The notes: a model not told the origin generated them from the sequence alone. A DNA stretch of 60,052 nt from Streptomonospora mangrovi (GCF_027604915.1 NZ_JAJAQC010000047.1:1-60052); one strand, 5' to 3'. Positions 38,827-49,802 are shown, counted from the stretch's first letter. Numbers and translations are program-made.

Positions 38827-38916
38827 GCCCCCATTCTCCGCCGCCCCCCGCCGTGCCGCCCACACCGGGAGGAACGCGGCGCCGTGCGCGGACGGCCGCG
38901 TACGATCCGGTAGGAC

Positions 38917-39567
38917 ATGAGAACGATCAAGCGCGGCGGCGAGTACGAACTGCACGTCAAGAAGTCGCGGTTCATCTGCGCGCTGGCGCGGGTCGCGGAC
39001 GAGGACGAGGCGCGGGCCTTCATCGCCGAGCGGCGGCGGGCGCACTGGAGCGCCAACCACAACTGCTCGGCCTACGTCCTGGGGCCCGGCGGCGAGGTGC
39101 AGCGGTCCAGCGACGACGGGGAGCCCTCGGGCACCGCCGGGGTGCCGATGCTGGAGGTGCTGCGGCAGCGCGGCCTCACCGACACCGCCGCCGTGGTCAC
39201 CCGCTACTTCGGGGGCGTCAAGCTCGGCGCCGGGGGACTGGTGCGCGCCTACGGCGCGGCCGTGTCGGCGGCCCTGGACGAGGTCGGGGTCCTGGAGCGG
39301 CGCACCCTGCTCGTGGTCGAGGTCGGCGCCGACTACCAGCGGGCGGGGCGGCTGGAGAGCGACCTGCGCGACTCCCGCTACCCGGTGCGCGGCGTGCGCT
39401 ACGGCGAGGGCGTGCGGATCGAGGCTGCGGTGCCCGAGGACGGGCTGGCAAAGTTCCGCGCGTGGCTGGCCGAGGCCACCGGCGGCGGCGCGTCGTGCGA
39501 GGTCACCGGCACTGCGGTGGTCGAGGTCGAACCCGGCGGCGCGGCCGGCGGCGGCGGGGAGTTCTAG
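38917..39567 (+). CDS. YigZ/IMPACT family protein
   Basis: 216 residues. The IMPACT N-terminal domain (about 15-125) has KKSRFICALARV, ANHNCSAYVLG, SSDDGEPSGTAGVPMLEVL and VTRYFGGVKLGAGGLVRAYG, all family hallmarks. A DUF1949-like C-terminal domain follows. The role is uncertain (possibly ribosome- or RNA-related). ATG 38917 follows a short promoter-like gap shared with the HTH gene. It ends with a Gly-rich tail. The next gene starts 36 bases later in the same direction. Confidence 0.9.
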   Translation: MRTIKRGGEYELHVKKSRFICALARVADEDEARAFIAERRRAHWSANHNCSAYVLGPGGEVQRSSDDGEPSGTAGVPMLEVLRQRGLTDTAAVVTRYFGGVKLGAGGLVRAYGAAVSAALDEVGVLERRTLLVVEVGADYQRAGRLESDLRDSRYPVRGVRYGEGVRIEAAVPEDGLAKFRAWLAEATGGGASCEVTGTAVVEVEPGGAAGGGGEF

Positions 39568-39603
39568 GATTGCCCCACGTCCGACTTGAGGGAGTGACCG
39601 GCC

Positions 39604-41190
39604 ATGCGCACCTGGCGATCCGGTCCGCCGGCGTTGGCCGCCGCGGCGGTGCTGCTGGCCGCCGCCTGCACCCCCGGCGAGCCGCCCGAGCGCCCCGAGG
39701 GCTCCCCGACGCCCCTGCCCACCGACTTCGAGGGCGAGGTGCCGCCCGGTGTCGGCGGCGAACCCCTGCGCCACCTGCACGGCCCCGGCGCAGACGCCCC
39801 CGACATCCTCGGCGACGAGCTGGGCGTGCGCATCGACTCCCTGGGCGAGGCGTTCCTCATCAGCTCCAACAGCGAGGAGTGGCACCTGCTGATGGACCCC
39901 GAGACCGGCGAGGCGCTGTGGCAGGGGCGGCGGCGCATCGAGCGGTTCTCCGTGGCCGGCGACGGCTCGGAGGTGCTGGTGCTGACCGGCGACCGGGGCC
40001 GCACCTCCGTCGTGGACGACACCGGCCGGACCGTGTGGCGCGGCACCCAGGGCCGCGAGGAGTTCGTGGGCGGCACGGTGGTGCGCCGCCCGCTGCGGTG
40101 GAGCCCCGGCGACCCCTACGGCGAGTACACCGTGCTCGACACCGAGGGCCGTGAACTGTGGGACTACACCTTCGAGCCGCCCCCCGAGGGCGGGGACGGC
40201 GGCGGTGAGGGCGCGGACGCCGAGGATCCGGACGCCGAGGGCTCGGGCGACCCGGACTCCGGCGGCGAGGACCCGGGCGAGGACGACCCCGACCGCCTGG
40301 GCGTGCCCGTCGCGGCGCGCGACGGCGTGCTGCTGCTGGACGACGGCGCCGGCCTGCTCCAGGCGCGCGGCCTCGGCGCCGGCGACGAGGGCGGCGGTGA
40401 CGGCGCCGGCGACCTGCTCTGGTACGTCGACGGCCAACACCCCGACCTGGCGGGCGCCGCCCCCGGCCAGCGGCCCCGGCCGCAGGTGGTGGGCGGCTTC
40501 GACCTGCCCGCCGACGCCGAGGGCGACGGCGGCACCGAATCCCCGGAGCCCACGGCCACCGGCGACCCGGCGACCGGCGAGCCCACCGGCGAGGACACCG
40601 ACGCTTCCGCCTCCCCCGCCCCCGGCTCCGGCCCGTCCGGGTCCGCCGACCCCTCGGCGTCCGACGGCGGCTCCGCCCGCCCGACCGTCCTGGTGCGCTG
40701 GAGCCTGCCCGAGGACCCCTCGGTGCTGTCGCTGCACGACCTGCGCACCGGCGAGATCCTGTGGAGCCTGCCCGAACCCGGCGCCAACCCCGCCGCCGAC
40801 CCCTACGCGCCCGCGCCGCTGGGCGGCGCGCTCTACGACGACTCCACCCGCACCCTGCTGCTGCCCCAGGCCAGCGGCGCCACCCCGCTGATCGCCGTGG
40901 ACCTGGCGGCCGGCGAGATCCGCTGGGAGTTCGAGGACGACGCCGAACGCGCGATCACCCCCGCCTTCGCGCTCGGCGGCTACGTCTACGGCGACTCCAG
41001 CGCGGCCGACGATCCCACCACCGCCCAGGTGGTGCTGGAGGCCGAGACCAAGGACGTGGCGGCCGAAGGGCTCGACGCCTACGTCGAGGCGGCCACCGCC
41101 GGCGGCTACAGCATCGTGGTCAGCGGGCGGCAGCGGTTCGTGTTCCCGCCCGCCGGCCCCCCGGGCGCGCCCACCGGCACCGGCGGGTAG
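39604..41190 (+). CDS. PQQ-like beta-propeller lipoprotein
   Basis: 528 residues. Signal peptide with lipobox VLLAAAC, then propeller-blade repeats of the type DPETGEALWQG, DDTGRTVWRG, DTEGRELWDY, DLRTGEILWSL, DLAAGEIRWEF. Two long acidic, Gly/Ser/Thr/Pro-rich linkers (about residues 196-235 and 315-360) interrupt the blades. It is a surface lipoprotein of unknown binding partner. ATG 39604 follows the YigZ gene closely; they may share a transcript. Confidence 0.8.
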   Translation: MRTWRSGPPALAAAAVLLAAACTPGEPPERPEGSPTPLPTDFEGEVPPGVGGEPLRHLHGPGADAPDILGDELGVRIDSLGEAFLISSNSEEWHLLMDPETGEALWQGRRRIERFSVAGDGSEVLVLTGDRGRTSVVDDTGRTVWRGTQGREEFVGGTVVRRPLRWSPGDPYGEYTVLDTEGRELWDYTFEPPPEGGDGGGEGADAEDPDAEGSGDPDSGGEDPGEDDPDRLGVPVAARDGVLLLDDGAGLLQARGLGAGDEGGGDGAGDLLWYVDGQHPDLAGAAPGQRPRPQVVGGFDLPADAEGDGGTESPEPTATGDPATGEPTGEDTDASASPAPGSGPSGSADPSASDGGSARPTVLVRWSLPEDPSVLSLHDLRTGEILWSLPEPGANPAADPYAPAPLGGALYDDSTRTLLLPQASGATPLIAVDLAAGEIRWEFEDDAERAITPAFALGGYVYGDSSAADDPTTAQVVLEAETKDVAAEGLDAYVEAATAGGYSIVVSGRQRFVFPPAGPPGAPTGTGG

Positions 41191-41360
41191 CGCCACCCCG
41201 AGCCGCCGACCGCCCGATCCCGCCGCGCGGCCCGACCCACCGCCGCGCGGCCCGCCCGGCGCCCGGAACGCCGCCGCCTACCGGGGCGCGAGCCCGGCTT
41301 GACACCGGAGCGACCCCCGCTTCAGGTGATCTTCAGCACGGTTGCCTACCATCTCAAAGT

Positions 41361-43346
41361 ATGGATATGCCGGACAGCGGCCCGCGAAGCGCCCCCGGTC
41401 AGGGCACCCCCGGCCAGGGCACCGCCCCTGTGGCCGAACCTTCCGGGGCCGAACCCGCCGGGGCGGAGTTCCCAGAGTTCCCCGTGACCGGGTTCCCCGA
41501 TGCCACGCGCGAGCGCTGGCGCGAACTCGTCGCCGGAGTGCTGCGCAAGAGCGGCGCCGAGGTCGGCCCCGGCTCCGCGCCCGAGGACGCCCTGGCCACC
41601 ACCACCTACGACGGGATCGTGCTGCGCCCCCTCTACACCGAGGAGGACGGCGCCGACTCCGGCTTCCCCGGCCTGGCGCCCTACACGCGCGGCGGCCGGC
41701 CCCAGGGCGCGGTCAGCGACGGCTGGGAGGTCCGCCAGCAGCACCGCGACCCCGACCCCGCGCGGACCCGCCGCGCCGTGCTGGCCGACCTGGAGAACGG
41801 CGTGGGCGCGCTGTGGCTGGTGGCCGGCCCCGGCGGGGTCCCCGTGGAGGGCATCGGCGAGGCGCTCGCCGACGTCTACCTCGACTTCGCGCCGGTCGTC
41901 CTGGACGCCGGCCCCGAATACGAGGCGGCGGCCGGTGAACTGCTGCGCGCCTGGCGCGACCGCGGCCTGCCCGACGCCGCCGTCACCGGCGGCCTGGGCA
42001 TCGACCCCCTCAGCACCGCCGCCCGCACCGGCCTCCCCGCCGACCTGGACACCGCCGCCCGCGCCGCCGCCCACCACGCCCTTCGCCACCCCCGGCTGCG
42101 CCTGGTCACCGCCGACGCCACCCCCTACCACGACGCCGGCGGGTCGGAGGCCCAGGAACTGGGCGCGGCCGTCGCGGCGGGCACCGCCTACCTGCGCGCG
42201 CTCACCGCCGCCGGGCTGGACCTCGCCGACGCCGCCCGCCGCGTGGAGTTCCGGTTCGCCGCGAGCGCCGACCAGTTCCTCACCATCGCCAAGCTGCGCG
42301 CCGCGCGCGCCATGTGGGACCGGGTGCTGGAGATGTGCGGACTGGGGCCCGACCGCCCCGCCATGTACCAGCACGCCGCCACCTCGGCGGCCATGGCCAC
42401 CCGCCGCGACCCCTACGTCAACATGCTGCGCGCCACCCTGGCCTGCTTCGGCGCGGGCGTGGGCGGCGCCGACGCGGTGACCGTGCGCCCGTTCGACTCC
42501 GCGCTGGGCCTGCCCGACGGGTTCGCCCGCCGCATCGCCCGCAACACCCAGGCGCTGCTGATCGAGGAGGCCCACCTGGCGCGGGTGATCGACCCCGCCG
42601 GCGGCTCCTTCTACGTCGAGCGGCTCACCGCCGACCTCTACCACGCCGGCTGGGCGTTCTTCCAGGAACTGGAGGGCGCCGGCGGCATGGCCGAGGCGCT
42701 GGCCGCCGGGCTGGTGGCCGAGCGCGTGGAGGAGGTCTGGCGGCGGCGCCGCGACGCCGTCGCGCACCGGCGCGACCCCATCACCGGCGTCAGCGAGTTC
42801 CCCCACCTGGACGAGCCCCGCATCGAGCGCCCGGCCGCCCCCGCCGACGCCCCCGCCCCCGCTTCCGCCGACGTGCCCGCGCCGCGCGCCGCGCTGCGCC
42901 CGCACCGCTACGCCGAGGACTTCGAGGCCCTGCGCGACCGCTCCGACGCCCACCTGGCCGCCACCGGCGCCCGCCCCCGGGTCTTCCTGGCCACGCTGGG
43001 CCCGGCGGCGGCGCACACCGCCCGCGCCGCGTTCGCCGGCAACCTGCTGCGCGCCGGGGGGATCGAGCCGGTCGGCGGTGACACCGCCGGCGGCCCCGCC
43101 GAGGCCGCCGCCGCGTTCGCCGCCTCCGGCGCGCGCATCGCCTGCCTGTGCTCGGCCGACAAGGTCTACGCCGAGCAGGCCGCCGAGGCGGCCGCCGCCC
43201 TCAAGGCGGCCGGCGCCGAGCTGGTGCTGCTGGCGGGCCGGCCCTCGGCGGTGGCCGAGGGCGCGCCTGTGGACGACTTCTGCTTCGCCGGCGGCGACGC
43301 CCTTAGCCTGTTGACCAAGCTCCACAACGCGCTGGGAGTGGCGTGA
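41361..43346 (+). CDS. mutA: Methylmalonyl-CoA mutase small (beta) subunit
   Basis: 661 residues. It is the non-catalytic partner of MutB in the B12-dependent interconversion of methylmalonyl-CoA and succinyl-CoA. The TIM-barrel domain shows [51 protein letters not shown] and [17 protein letters not shown]. The C-terminal B12-like domain lacks the D-x-H-x-x-G cobalamin motif (it has [10 protein letters not shown]), as expected for MutA. ATG 41361 has no Shine-Dalgarno sequence; a TACCAT -10-like box at 41347-41352 suggests a leaderless transcript, and TTGACA is at 41299. It overlaps mutB by one base. Confidence 0.93.
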   Translation: MDMPDSGPRSAPGQGTPGQGTAPVAEPSGAEPAGAEFPEFPVTGFPDATRERWRELVAGVLRKSGAEVGPGSAPEDALATTTYDGIVLRPLYTEEDGADSGFPGLAPYTRGGRPQGAVSDGWEVRQQHRDPDPARTRRAVLADLENGVGALWLVAGPGGVPVEGIGEALADVYLDFAPVVLDAGPEYEAAAGELLRAWRDRGLPDAAVTGGLGIDPLSTAARTGLPADLDTAARAAAHHALRHPRLRLVTADATPYHDAGGSEAQELGAAVAAGTAYLRALTAAGLDLADAARRVEFRFAASADQFLTIAKLRAARAMWDRVLEMCGLGPDRPAMYQHAATSAAMATRRDPYVNMLRATLACFGAGVGGADAVTVRPFDSALGLPDGFARRIARNTQALLIEEAHLARVIDPAGGSFYVERLTADLYHAGWAFFQELEGAGGMAEALAAGLVAERVEEVWRRRRDAVAHRRDPITGVSEFPHLDEPRIERPAAPADAPAPASADVPAPRAALRPHRYAEDFEALRDRSDAHLAATGARPRVFLATLGPAAAHTARAAFAGNLLRAGGIEPVGGDTAGGPAEAAAAFAASGARIACLCSADKVYAEQAAEAAAALKAAGAELVLLAGRPSAVAEGAPVDDFCFAGGDALSLLTKLHNALGVA

Positions 43347-45568
43347 TGATCCCTGACTTCAGCCGGATCGGACCCGGCACCACCGGCCCCGGCCCCGCCG
43401 GGCCGGACGCCGCGCCGGCGTGGGCGCGGGCCGTCGAGGACACCACCGGCAAGGGCCCCGACGCCCTCGTCTGGGAGACCCCCGAGGGCATCGGCGTCAA
43501 ACCGCTCTACACCCCGGCCGACCGCGCCGGCCTGGACTTCGCCCGCACCTACCCCGGGATCGCGCCCTACCTGCGCGGTCCCTACCCCACCATGTACGTC
43601 AACCAGCCGTGGACCGTCCGCCAGTACGCGGGGTTCTCCACGGCCGAGGAGTCCAACGCCTTCTACCGCCGCAACCTCGCCGCCGGGCAGAAGGGCCTGT
43701 CGGTGGCGTTCGACCTCGCCACCCACCGCGGCTACGACTCCGACCACCCGCGCGTGGCCGGCGACGTCGGCATGGCCGGGGTGGCCATCGACTCCATCTA
43801 CGACATGCGGCAACTCTTCGACGGCATCCCGCTGGACCGCATGAGCGTGTCCATGACCATGAACGGCGCCGTGCTGCCGGTGCTGGCGCTCTACATCGTG
43901 GCCGCCGAGGAGCAGGGGGTGCCGCCCGAGAAGCTGTCGGGGACCATCCAGAACGACATCCTCAAGGAGTTCATGGTCCGCAACACCTACATCTACCCGC
44001 CGCAGCCCTCCATGCGGATCATCTCCGACATCTTCTCCTTCACCTCCCGGCTCATGCCGCGCTTCAACTCCATCTCGATCTCCGGCTACCACATGCAGGA
44101 GGCCGGGGCCACCGCCGACCTCGAACTCGCCTACACCCTGGCCGACGGCGTGGAGTACATCCGGGCGGGCCGCCGCGCCGGGCTCGACGTCGACTCCTTC
44201 GCGCCGCGGCTGTCGTTCTTCTGGGCGATCGGCATGAACTTCTTCATGGAGGTCGCCAAGCTGCGGGCGGCGCGGCTGCTGTGGTCGCGCCTGGTGGCCG
44301 ACTTCGGCGCCGCCAACCCCAAGTCGCTGTCGCTGCGCACCCACTCCCAGACCTCCGGCTGGTCGCTGACCGCCCAGGACGTGTTCAACAACGTCGTGCG
44401 CACCTGTGTGGAGGCCATGGCCGCCACCCAGGGCCACACCCAGTCGCTGCACACCAACGCCCTCGACGAGGCGCTGGCGCTGCCCACCGACTTCTCCGCG
44501 CGCATCGCCCGCAACACCCAGCTCGTGCTCCAGCACGAGTCCGGCACCACCCGGGTGATCGACCCCTGGGGCGGCAGCGCCTACGTCGAACGCCTCACCC
44601 AGCAGTTGGCCGAACGCGCCTGGGCGCACATCACCGAGGTCGAGCGGGCCGGCGGCATGGCCCAGGCCATCGACGCCGGCATCCCCAAGATGCGCATCGA
44701 GGAGGCCGCCGCCCGTACCCAGGCGCGCATCGACTCCGGGCGCCAGCCGGTCATCGGCGTCAACAAGTACCGGCCCGACACCCACGACGAGATCGAGGTG
44801 CTGCGGGTCGACAACTCCCGGGTGCGCGCCGAGCAGGTGGCCAAGCTGGAGCGGCTGCGCGCCGAGCGCGACGACTCCGCGGTGGCCGCGGCGCTGGACC
44901 GCCTCTCCGCGGCGGCGGCCGCCGAACCCCGCGGCGACACCCTCGACCACAACCTGCTGGCCGCCGCCGTCGACGCCGCCCGCGCCAAGGCCACCGTCGG
45001 CGAGATCTCCGCCGCCGTCGAACGCGTCTTCGGGCGCCACTCCGGGCAGGTCCGTACCATCCAGGGTGTGTACCGCGACGAAGCCGGGTCCTCCGCCGAC
45101 ACCGAGGCCGCCATGGCCGCCCTGGCCGACCGCGTGCGCCGCTTCGAGGAGCACGAGGGCCGCCGCCCCCGCATCCTGGTCGCCAAGATGGGCCAGGACG
45201 GCCACGACCGCGGCCAGAAGGTGATCGCCACCGCGTTCGCCGACCTCGGCTTCGACGTCGACGTCGGCCCGCTGTTCCAGACCCCCGCCGAGGTCGCCGC
45301 CCAGGCGGCCGAGGCCGACGTCCACATCGTGGGCGTGTCCTCGCTGGCGGCCGGCCACCTCACCCTGGTCCCTGCGCTGCGCGCCGAGCTGGCGGCGCTG
45401 GACCGCGACGACATCATGATCGTGGTGGGCGGGGTCATCCCGCCGGCCGACCACCAGGCGCTGCACGACGCCGGCGCCGCGGCCGTCTTCCCGCCCGGCA
45501 CCGTGATCGCCGAGGCCGCGGCCGGCCTGCTCGACCGCCTCGAAACCGAGCTGGGCCACGGGTCGTGA
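43346..45568 (+). CDS. mutB: Methylmalonyl-CoA mutase large (alpha) subunit
   Basis: 740 residues, the catalytic subunit. The barrel has [20 protein letters not shown] near the N-terminus (substrate Tyr region), [28 protein letters not shown] and [12 protein letters not shown]. The C-terminal cobalamin domain has [17 protein letters not shown] with the D-x-H-x-x-G motif near residue 618, then SSLAAGH and GGVIPP. ATG 43346 (GGGAG at seven bases) is preferred over GTG 43343. It ends in a GTGA overlap with meaB. Together with MutA and MeaB it drains propionyl-CoA into the TCA cycle or supplies methylmalonyl units for polyketides. Confidence 0.96.
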   Translation: MIPDFSRIGPGTTGPGPAGPDAAPAWARAVEDTTGKGPDALVWETPEGIGVKPLYTPADRAGLDFARTYPGIAPYLRGPYPTMYVNQPWTVRQYAGFSTAEESNAFYRRNLAAGQKGLSVAFDLATHRGYDSDHPRVAGDVGMAGVAIDSIYDMRQLFDGIPLDRMSVSMTMNGAVLPVLALYIVAAEEQGVPPEKLSGTIQNDILKEFMVRNTYIYPPQPSMRIISDIFSFTSRLMPRFNSISISGYHMQEAGATADLELAYTLADGVEYIRAGRRAGLDVDSFAPRLSFFWAIGMNFFMEVAKLRAARLLWSRLVADFGAANPKSLSLRTHSQTSGWSLTAQDVFNNVVRTCVEAMAATQGHTQSLHTNALDEALALPTDFSARIARNTQLVLQHESGTTRVIDPWGGSAYVERLTQQLAERAWAHITEVERAGGMAQAIDAGIPKMRIEEAAARTQARIDSGRQPVIGVNKYRPDTHDEIEVLRVDNSRVRAEQVAKLERLRAERDDSAVAAALDRLSAAAAAEPRGDTLDHNLLAAAVDAARAKATVGEISAAVERVFGRHSGQVRTIQGVYRDEAGSSADTEAAMAALADRVRRFEEHEGRRPRILVAKMGQDGHDRGQKVIATAFADLGFDVDVGPLFQTPAEVAAQAAEADVHIVGVSSLAAGHLTLVPALRAELAALDRDDIMIVVGGVIPPADHQALHDAGAAAVFPPGTVIAEAAAGLLDRLETELGHGS

Positions 45569-46614
45569 GCCCGCGCCCCGTCGACCTCGACTCCTACGCC
45601 GAGGGCGTCCTCGCCGGCCACCGCCCCACCCTGGCCCGCGCCATCACCCTGGTGGAGTCCCGCCGGGCCGACCACGCCGAACTGGCCCAGCAACTTCTGG
45701 TGCGGCTGCTGCCGCACAGCGGCAAGGCGCACCGGGTGGGGATCACCGGTGTGCCCGGTGTGGGCAAGTCCACCTTCATCGACGCGCTGGGCACCCGGCT
45801 CACCGGCGAGGGCCACCGGGTGGCGGTGCTGGCCGTGGACCCCTCCTCCACCCGCACCGGCGGCAGCATCCTCGGCGACAAGACCCGCATGGCGCGGCTG
45901 TCGGTCGACCCGGCGGCGTTCGTGCGGCCCTCGCCCACCGCCGGCACGCTGGGCGGGGTGGCCCGCGCCACCCGCGAGACCATGGTGCTGATGGAGGCCG
46001 CCGGATTCGACGTCGTGCTGGTCGAGACCGTCGGGGTGGGCCAGTCCGAGGTCGCGGTGGCCAACATGGTCGACTGCTTCGCGTTCCTCACCCTGGCCCG
46101 CACCGGCGACCAGTTGCAGGGCATCAAGAAGGGCGTGCTGGAACTGGTGGACCTGGTGGCCGTGAACAAGGCCGACGGCCCGTACGAGGCCGACGCCCGC
46201 AAGGCCGCCCGCGAGCTGTCGCGGGCGCTGCGGCTGCTCCAGCCGGTCCACCCCGCCTGGCGGCCGCCGGTGCTCACGTGCAGCGGGCTCACCGGGCAGG
46301 GCCTCGGCGAGTTCTGGCAGGCGGTGCTGGACCACCGCCGGGCGCTGGAGGAGGCCGGGGAGTTCGCCGAGCGGCGCAGCCGCCAGCAGGTCGACTGGAT
46401 GTGGGCCCAGGTGCGCGACCGGCTGATGGACCGCCTGCGGCGCCACCCCCGGGTGCGCGCCGACACCCCGGAACTGGAGGCCGCGGTGCGCGCCGGCGAG
46501 CTCACCGCCACCCTCGCCGCCGAGCACATCCTCGCGGAGTTCACCGGCGGTGACGGCCCCGGCACCGGTCCGGCCGCCCGCCCCGCGCCCGGCGGCGGCC
46601 CCGAGGGGCGATGA
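45565..46614 (+). CDS. meaB: Methylmalonyl-CoA mutase-associated GTPase MeaB
   Basis: 349 residues, G3E GTPase. P-loop GVPGVGKST near residue 62, [20 protein letters not shown], then ETVGVGQSE and VNKADG (NKxD). It guards and reloads the mutase cobalamin. GTG 45565 overlaps the mutB stop by four bases (GTGA), so translation is coupled. The C-terminal helices ([20 protein letters not shown]) form the dimer region. Confidence 0.95.
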   Translation: MSPRPVDLDSYAEGVLAGHRPTLARAITLVESRRADHAELAQQLLVRLLPHSGKAHRVGITGVPGVGKSTFIDALGTRLTGEGHRVAVLAVDPSSTRTGGSILGDKTRMARLSVDPAAFVRPSPTAGTLGGVARATRETMVLMEAAGFDVVLVETVGVGQSEVAVANMVDCFAFLTLARTGDQLQGIKKGVLELVDLVAVNKADGPYEADARKAARELSRALRLLQPVHPAWRPPVLTCSGLTGQGLGEFWQAVLDHRRALEEAGEFAERRSRQQVDWMWAQVRDRLMDRLRRHPRVRADTPELEAAVRAGELTATLAAEHILAEFTGGDGPGTGPAARPAPGGGPEGR

Positions 46615-46953
46615 TCACACCGGCCGGACCTCCCGCCAACTGCGGCATTGCGCCGCACCCGTGAAACAGACCACAATGGCCGCGGGTCTTGATCGACCCG
46701 TATGGGAGAAAATACTTCCGCAACGGCATTCCCGTGAGCCCGCGCGGCTAATACCGTGTGTGGTCAGAGACTTACGGAACCAAGGTTGGACCGGAGCCCT
46801 CGGCCCCGTCCGGCGGCGCTTCACGCGCCTCGGTCTCCCCGATGAGGCCGCCGCCGGCGGGACGGTGCGGGTGAACCCCTACCGGTTTCCGCCGTTTTCC
46901 GTAGGGTGAGCAAGGGGACCCCTCATCACAACGTGGGGCTGGGAGGAGTGAAC
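46615..46953. promoter_or_regulatory. Intergenic region with a possible sigma-B-type promoter
   Basis: 339 bases without a gene, AT-richer than the surroundings from 46650 to 46760. GGTTTC (46884-46889), 14 bases, GGGTGA (46904-46909) resembles stress sigma-factor promoters (GGTT...GGGTAY) and points at the STAS gene 45 bases away. No terminator was recognised after meaB. Confidence 0.35.
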
Positions 46954-47325
46954 GTGCACAGGCTTGGGCTGAGCACCCGGGTCGAGAACCACAGCGTGAT
47001 CGTGAGCGTCGAGGGCGACCTCGACATCGCGACCGCCGACGACCTCCACGAGCATGTCCTGTCCGCGATCGACAAGCACGGGCCGTGGCTGATCCTCGAC
47101 CTGTCCGCGCTGGAGTTCATGGACTCCAGCGGTCTCAACGTCGTCATCAACGCCTACCGCGCCGTCAAGGAGCGCGGCGGCAGCCTGGCGCTGGCCGCGC
47201 CGAACGAACGGGTGACCAAGGTCGTCCGCCTGGTGGGCCTGCACCGCCAGGTGCCGGTGCACGACACCGTCGCCGCGGCCGTCAACGCCATGGAGGTACT
47301 GGAGAGCAGGCAGCAGGCCGGCTGA
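46954..47325 (+). CDS. STAS-domain anti-sigma factor antagonist
   Basis: 123 residues, a single STAS domain: STRVENHSVIVSVEGDLDIATADDLHEHV, then ILDLSALEFMDSSGLNVVINAYRAV with the phosphorylatable Ser in D-S-S-G, then VRLVGLHRQVPVHDTVAAAV. It should bind and sequester an anti-sigma kinase in a SigB/SigF-type partner switch. GTG 46954 has GGAGG at seven bases; GTG 46948 and 46906 fit worse. No kinase or sigma gene is adjacent, so it is an orphan antagonist. Confidence 0.88.
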   Translation: MHRLGLSTRVENHSVIVSVEGDLDIATADDLHEHVLSAIDKHGPWLILDLSALEFMDSSGLNVVINAYRAVKERGGSLALAAPNERVTKVVRLVGLHRQVPVHDTVAAAVNAMEVLESRQQAG

Positions 47326-47436
47326 CCGCGCATCGCCGTGCCCACGGACGACCACACCACGGCGCGCCGGGCCGCCCCGGACCCCCGGGGCCGCCGCGGT
47401 GCCCCGTGGCCGCGCGCGGTATTGGGAGCCCTGTCG

Positions 47437-48075
47437 GTGGACCTCTCCTGGAACCACAACGTGCACTACCACGAGCACCTGCTGCGCCACGTGCCCGACT
47501 CCTGCGTGCGCGCGCTGGACGTCGGGTGCGGGGCGGGGCGGTTCGCCCGGCGACTGGCGGCGCGGGCCGCGCAGGTCGAGGCCATCGACCCCGACCCCGC
47601 CATGATCGCCGAGGCGCGGCGGCGCACCCCGCGCCGCATGGGGGTGCACTACGTCCGCGCCGCCCTGGACGACTTCGGGGTCGCCCCCGGCGCCTACCAG
47701 TTCGTCTCGGCCCTCGCCAGCATCCACCACATGCCCTTCGCCGACTCCCTGCGCGTGCTCGCGCGGGGGCTGGCGCCGGGCGGGGTGCTCGCGGTGCTGG
47801 GCTGCTACCGCGAGGAGTCCCCGGCCGACTACGCGGTGAGCGCGGCCGCGCTGGTGCCGCAGTGGTCCCTGGGCGCCGGGCTGCGCGCCGCCCGCGCGCT
47901 CACCGGCGTACCCGACCCCACCCCCGCGGCGGGGTCGGGCATGCGGGTGCGCGAACCCGACATGGGCCTGGCCGAGATCCGCGCCGAGGCGGCGCGCGTC
48001 CTGCCCGGGGCCCGGGTGCGGCGCCTGCTGTTCTGGCGCTACTGCCTGGTCTACGCCCGCCCGGTCACCGGCTGA
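47437..48075 (+). CDS. SAM-dependent methyltransferase (class I)
   Basis: 212 residues. SAM-binding motif ALDVGCGAGRFARRLA, the acidic motif VEAIDPDPAMIAEAR, and YQFVSALASIHHMPFADSLRVLARGLAPGGVLAVLG as post-motifs. GTG 47437 was chosen because GGGAG lies eight bases upstream and relatives start with x-W-N-H-N-x-H-Y-H; a longer frame from 47338 has no site. The substrate is unknown. It lies 111 bases after the STAS gene, possibly co-transcribed. Confidence 0.8.
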   Translation: MDLSWNHNVHYHEHLLRHVPDSCVRALDVGCGAGRFARRLAARAAQVEAIDPDPAMIAEARRRTPRRMGVHYVRAALDDFGVAPGAYQFVSALASIHHMPFADSLRVLARGLAPGGVLAVLGCYREESPADYAVSAAALVPQWSLGAGLRAARALTGVPDPTPAAGSGMRVREPDMGLAEIRAEAARVLPGARVRRLLFWRYCLVYARPVTG

Positions 48076-48175
48076 GGCGTCCCGGCCCGGCGCCCGCCGA
48101 GGGCTTGGTCGGCGCGCGGCGGGGCTGCGGCCGGGGTGCGCCGGCCCGGTGCGGGCGGTGGGTAGGGTCGGTGCC

Positions 48176-48670
48176 ATGGCGACACCCGACTTCATCCTGG
48201 CCCTGCGCAAGTACGTCGGCCACGACCTGCTGTGGCTGACCGGGGTCACGGCGGTGGTGGTCGCCGACTCCGGCGAGATCCTGCTGCACCGCCGCGCCGA
48301 CGACGGCCACTGGAGCGCGCCCGGCGGCATCCTGGAGCCCGGCGAGCAGCCCGCCGCCGCGCTGGTGCGCGAGGTCGCCGAGGAGACCGGGGTGGCGGTG
48401 GTGCCCGAGCGGATCGCCAGCGTGGTCACCGAGCCGCCGTTCACCTACGCCAACGGCGACCGGGTGCAGTTCATCGACATCACCTTCCGCTGCCGGGCGG
48501 TGGGCGGTCAGCCGCGCGCCGACGGCGAGGAGTCGCTGGAGGTGGCGTGGTTCGCCCGCGACGCCCTGCCCCCGATGAACGAGCGCGTGCTGCGGCGCAT
48601 CCGCCACGCCCACGACGACGGCCCCGCCTACTACGTCCCGCCGCACGAGGACGGCCCGCTGCCGGGGTGA
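48176..48670 (+). CDS. NUDIX hydrolase
   Basis: 164 residues. The complete Nudix box GGILEPGEQPAAALVREVAEETGVAV is present. The N-terminus (ILALRKYVGHDLLWLTGVTAVV) and the mid-domain FTYANGDRVQFIDITFRC are typical of ADP-ribose/nucleoside-diphosphate cleaning Nudix enzymes in actinomycetes. ATG 48176 was used; the ribosome site is weak (AGGGTCGG). It is convergent with the hydrolase gene. Confidence 0.88.
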   Translation: MATPDFILALRKYVGHDLLWLTGVTAVVVADSGEILLHRRADDGHWSAPGGILEPGEQPAAALVREVAEETGVAVVPERIASVVTEPPFTYANGDRVQFIDITFRCRAVGGQPRADGEESLEVAWFARDALPPMNERVLRRIRHAHDDGPAYYVPPHEDGPLPG

Positions 48671-48691
48671 GGCGCGCCGCGCCGGCGCGCC
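48671..48691. terminator. GC hairpin between NUDIX and hydrolase genes
   Basis: GGCGCGCC, five bases, GGCGCGCC (48671-48691) directly after the NUDIX stop, in a 57-base gap between converging genes. Confidence 0.4.
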
Positions 48692-48727
48692 CCCGCGCGG
48701 CACCGGCCCCGGCGGGCCGCGCCCGCC

Positions 48728-49570
48728 TCAGCCGCCGAGCCGGTCCAGCACGTCCACCAGTTCGGGGTCGCGCGCCAGGAAGTGCGGCGAGGCGATCGAG
48801 TGGACGTCGAAGGGGTTGTCCGGGGTGAGCCGGTCGGCCTCGGCGATCCACTGGTCCTGGAGTTCGGGCGGCAGCAGCCGGTCCTGGGTGAGGCGGACGT
48901 AGGTGCGCGGGATCCGGCCCCACGTCTCGGCGTGCCCGCGCGCGTCGGCCGTGGTGATGGACCCCGGCTCGTCGGGCTGGAGCATCTGGTGCATGGCCCG
49001 CGACTGCGCCGGGGTCCAGGTGTGGGCGTTGGCCGCGCGGAACGCCGCCTCGTGCGCGGGGTCGGCCGAGCGCCAGTTGACCCGGGCCACCCCCTCGGGC
49101 GAGGACTCCAGGGACAGTTGGGTGATGCGCGCCAGCTCCCCGGTCAGCAGCGGCGGCTCCTGGAGGTAGGCGGCCATGGAGGGCCGGTCGACGCAGCAGA
49201 ACGCGCTGATGTAGACCAGCCGGTGGATGAGGTCGGGCACCCGGTTGCCGACCAGGCTGAGGGTGACGCCGCCCTGGCTGTGGCCCACCAGCACCACCGG
49301 CCCGTTGCGGCGGGCGCGGCGCACGACCTCCTCGACGTGGTCGGCGTAGTCCTCGGCGGTGAGCTTGGCCAGCGGCGAGGGCTCCGCGGGGAGCGCGGCG
49401 AGGTCCTGGCGCTGGTAGGCGTCGGGCAGCACGGCGTCGACGCCGTGGCCCGGCAGGTCGACGGCGAGCGCTCGGCGGCCGCGCAGCGCCAGCTCCTGGC
49501 AGAACCAGGACCAGTAGTAGGCGTTGGCGTGGGTGCCGTGGACGAACACGTAGGTGGGGTCCTGGGACAC
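48728..49570 (-). CDS. Alpha/beta hydrolase
   Basis: 280 residues. Oxyanion motif VFVHGTHANAYYW, nucleophile elbow VVLVGHSQGGVTL, Asp in LTQDRLLPPELQ and His in IASPHFLARDPEL make up the triad. It resembles esterases of the MhpC/salicylate-esterase type. The substrate is unknown. GTG 49570 has GGAG about eight bases upstream. It is divergent from a GntR-TetR fusion regulator, with two matching operator-like sites between, so it is the probable target. Confidence 0.87.
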   Translation of the reverse strand: MSQDPTYVFVHGTHANAYYWSWFCQELALRGRRALAVDLPGHGVDAVLPDAYQRQDLAALPAEPSPLAKLTAEDYADHVEEVVRRARRNGPVVLVGHSQGGVTLSLVGNRVPDLIHRLVYISAFCCVDRPSMAAYLQEPPLLTGELARITQLSLESSPEGVARVNWRSADPAHEAAFRAANAHTWTPAQSRAMHQMLQPDEPGSITTADARGHAETWGRIPRTYVRLTQDRLLPPELQDQWIAEADRLTPDNPFDVHSIASPHFLARDPELVDVLDRLGG

Positions 49571-49802
49571 GGTGGTGCTCCGTTCGAGGTGTGGGTCGGG
49601 ATGGGCGGGACGCGGCGGGGGCGCGGGGACGCGTACGGGCGTCCGGCGGCGCCGCCGGCGCGGTGCCGGCGACGTGCGGGTGCGGTGTGCCGAACGCGGT
49701 CGGCGGCCGTGCCCGCGCCGGGACCGGCGGTTGACCCGGAGCGTACGGGATACCTGTGAGGGTGGAAAACGCCGGACACGACGGGCGTCACGCGCGCAGT
49801 GC

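Noticed and set aside
38092-41196. Very long open frame antisense to the beta-propeller and YigZ genes (over 1,000 codons)
   Set aside because: It is a by-product of high GC at third positions. Its translation is Gly/Arg/His-rich without domains, and only the last 244 codons (the HTH gene) make sense.
41346-43325. Open frame antisense to mutA
   Set aside because: Low-complexity Gly/Val/Gln/His translation mirrors the mutA codons; mutA has full family conservation.
46954-47325. BldG orthologue
   Set aside because: It is a STAS antagonist, but the sequence differs clearly from BldG and no adjacent anti-sigma gene is present.
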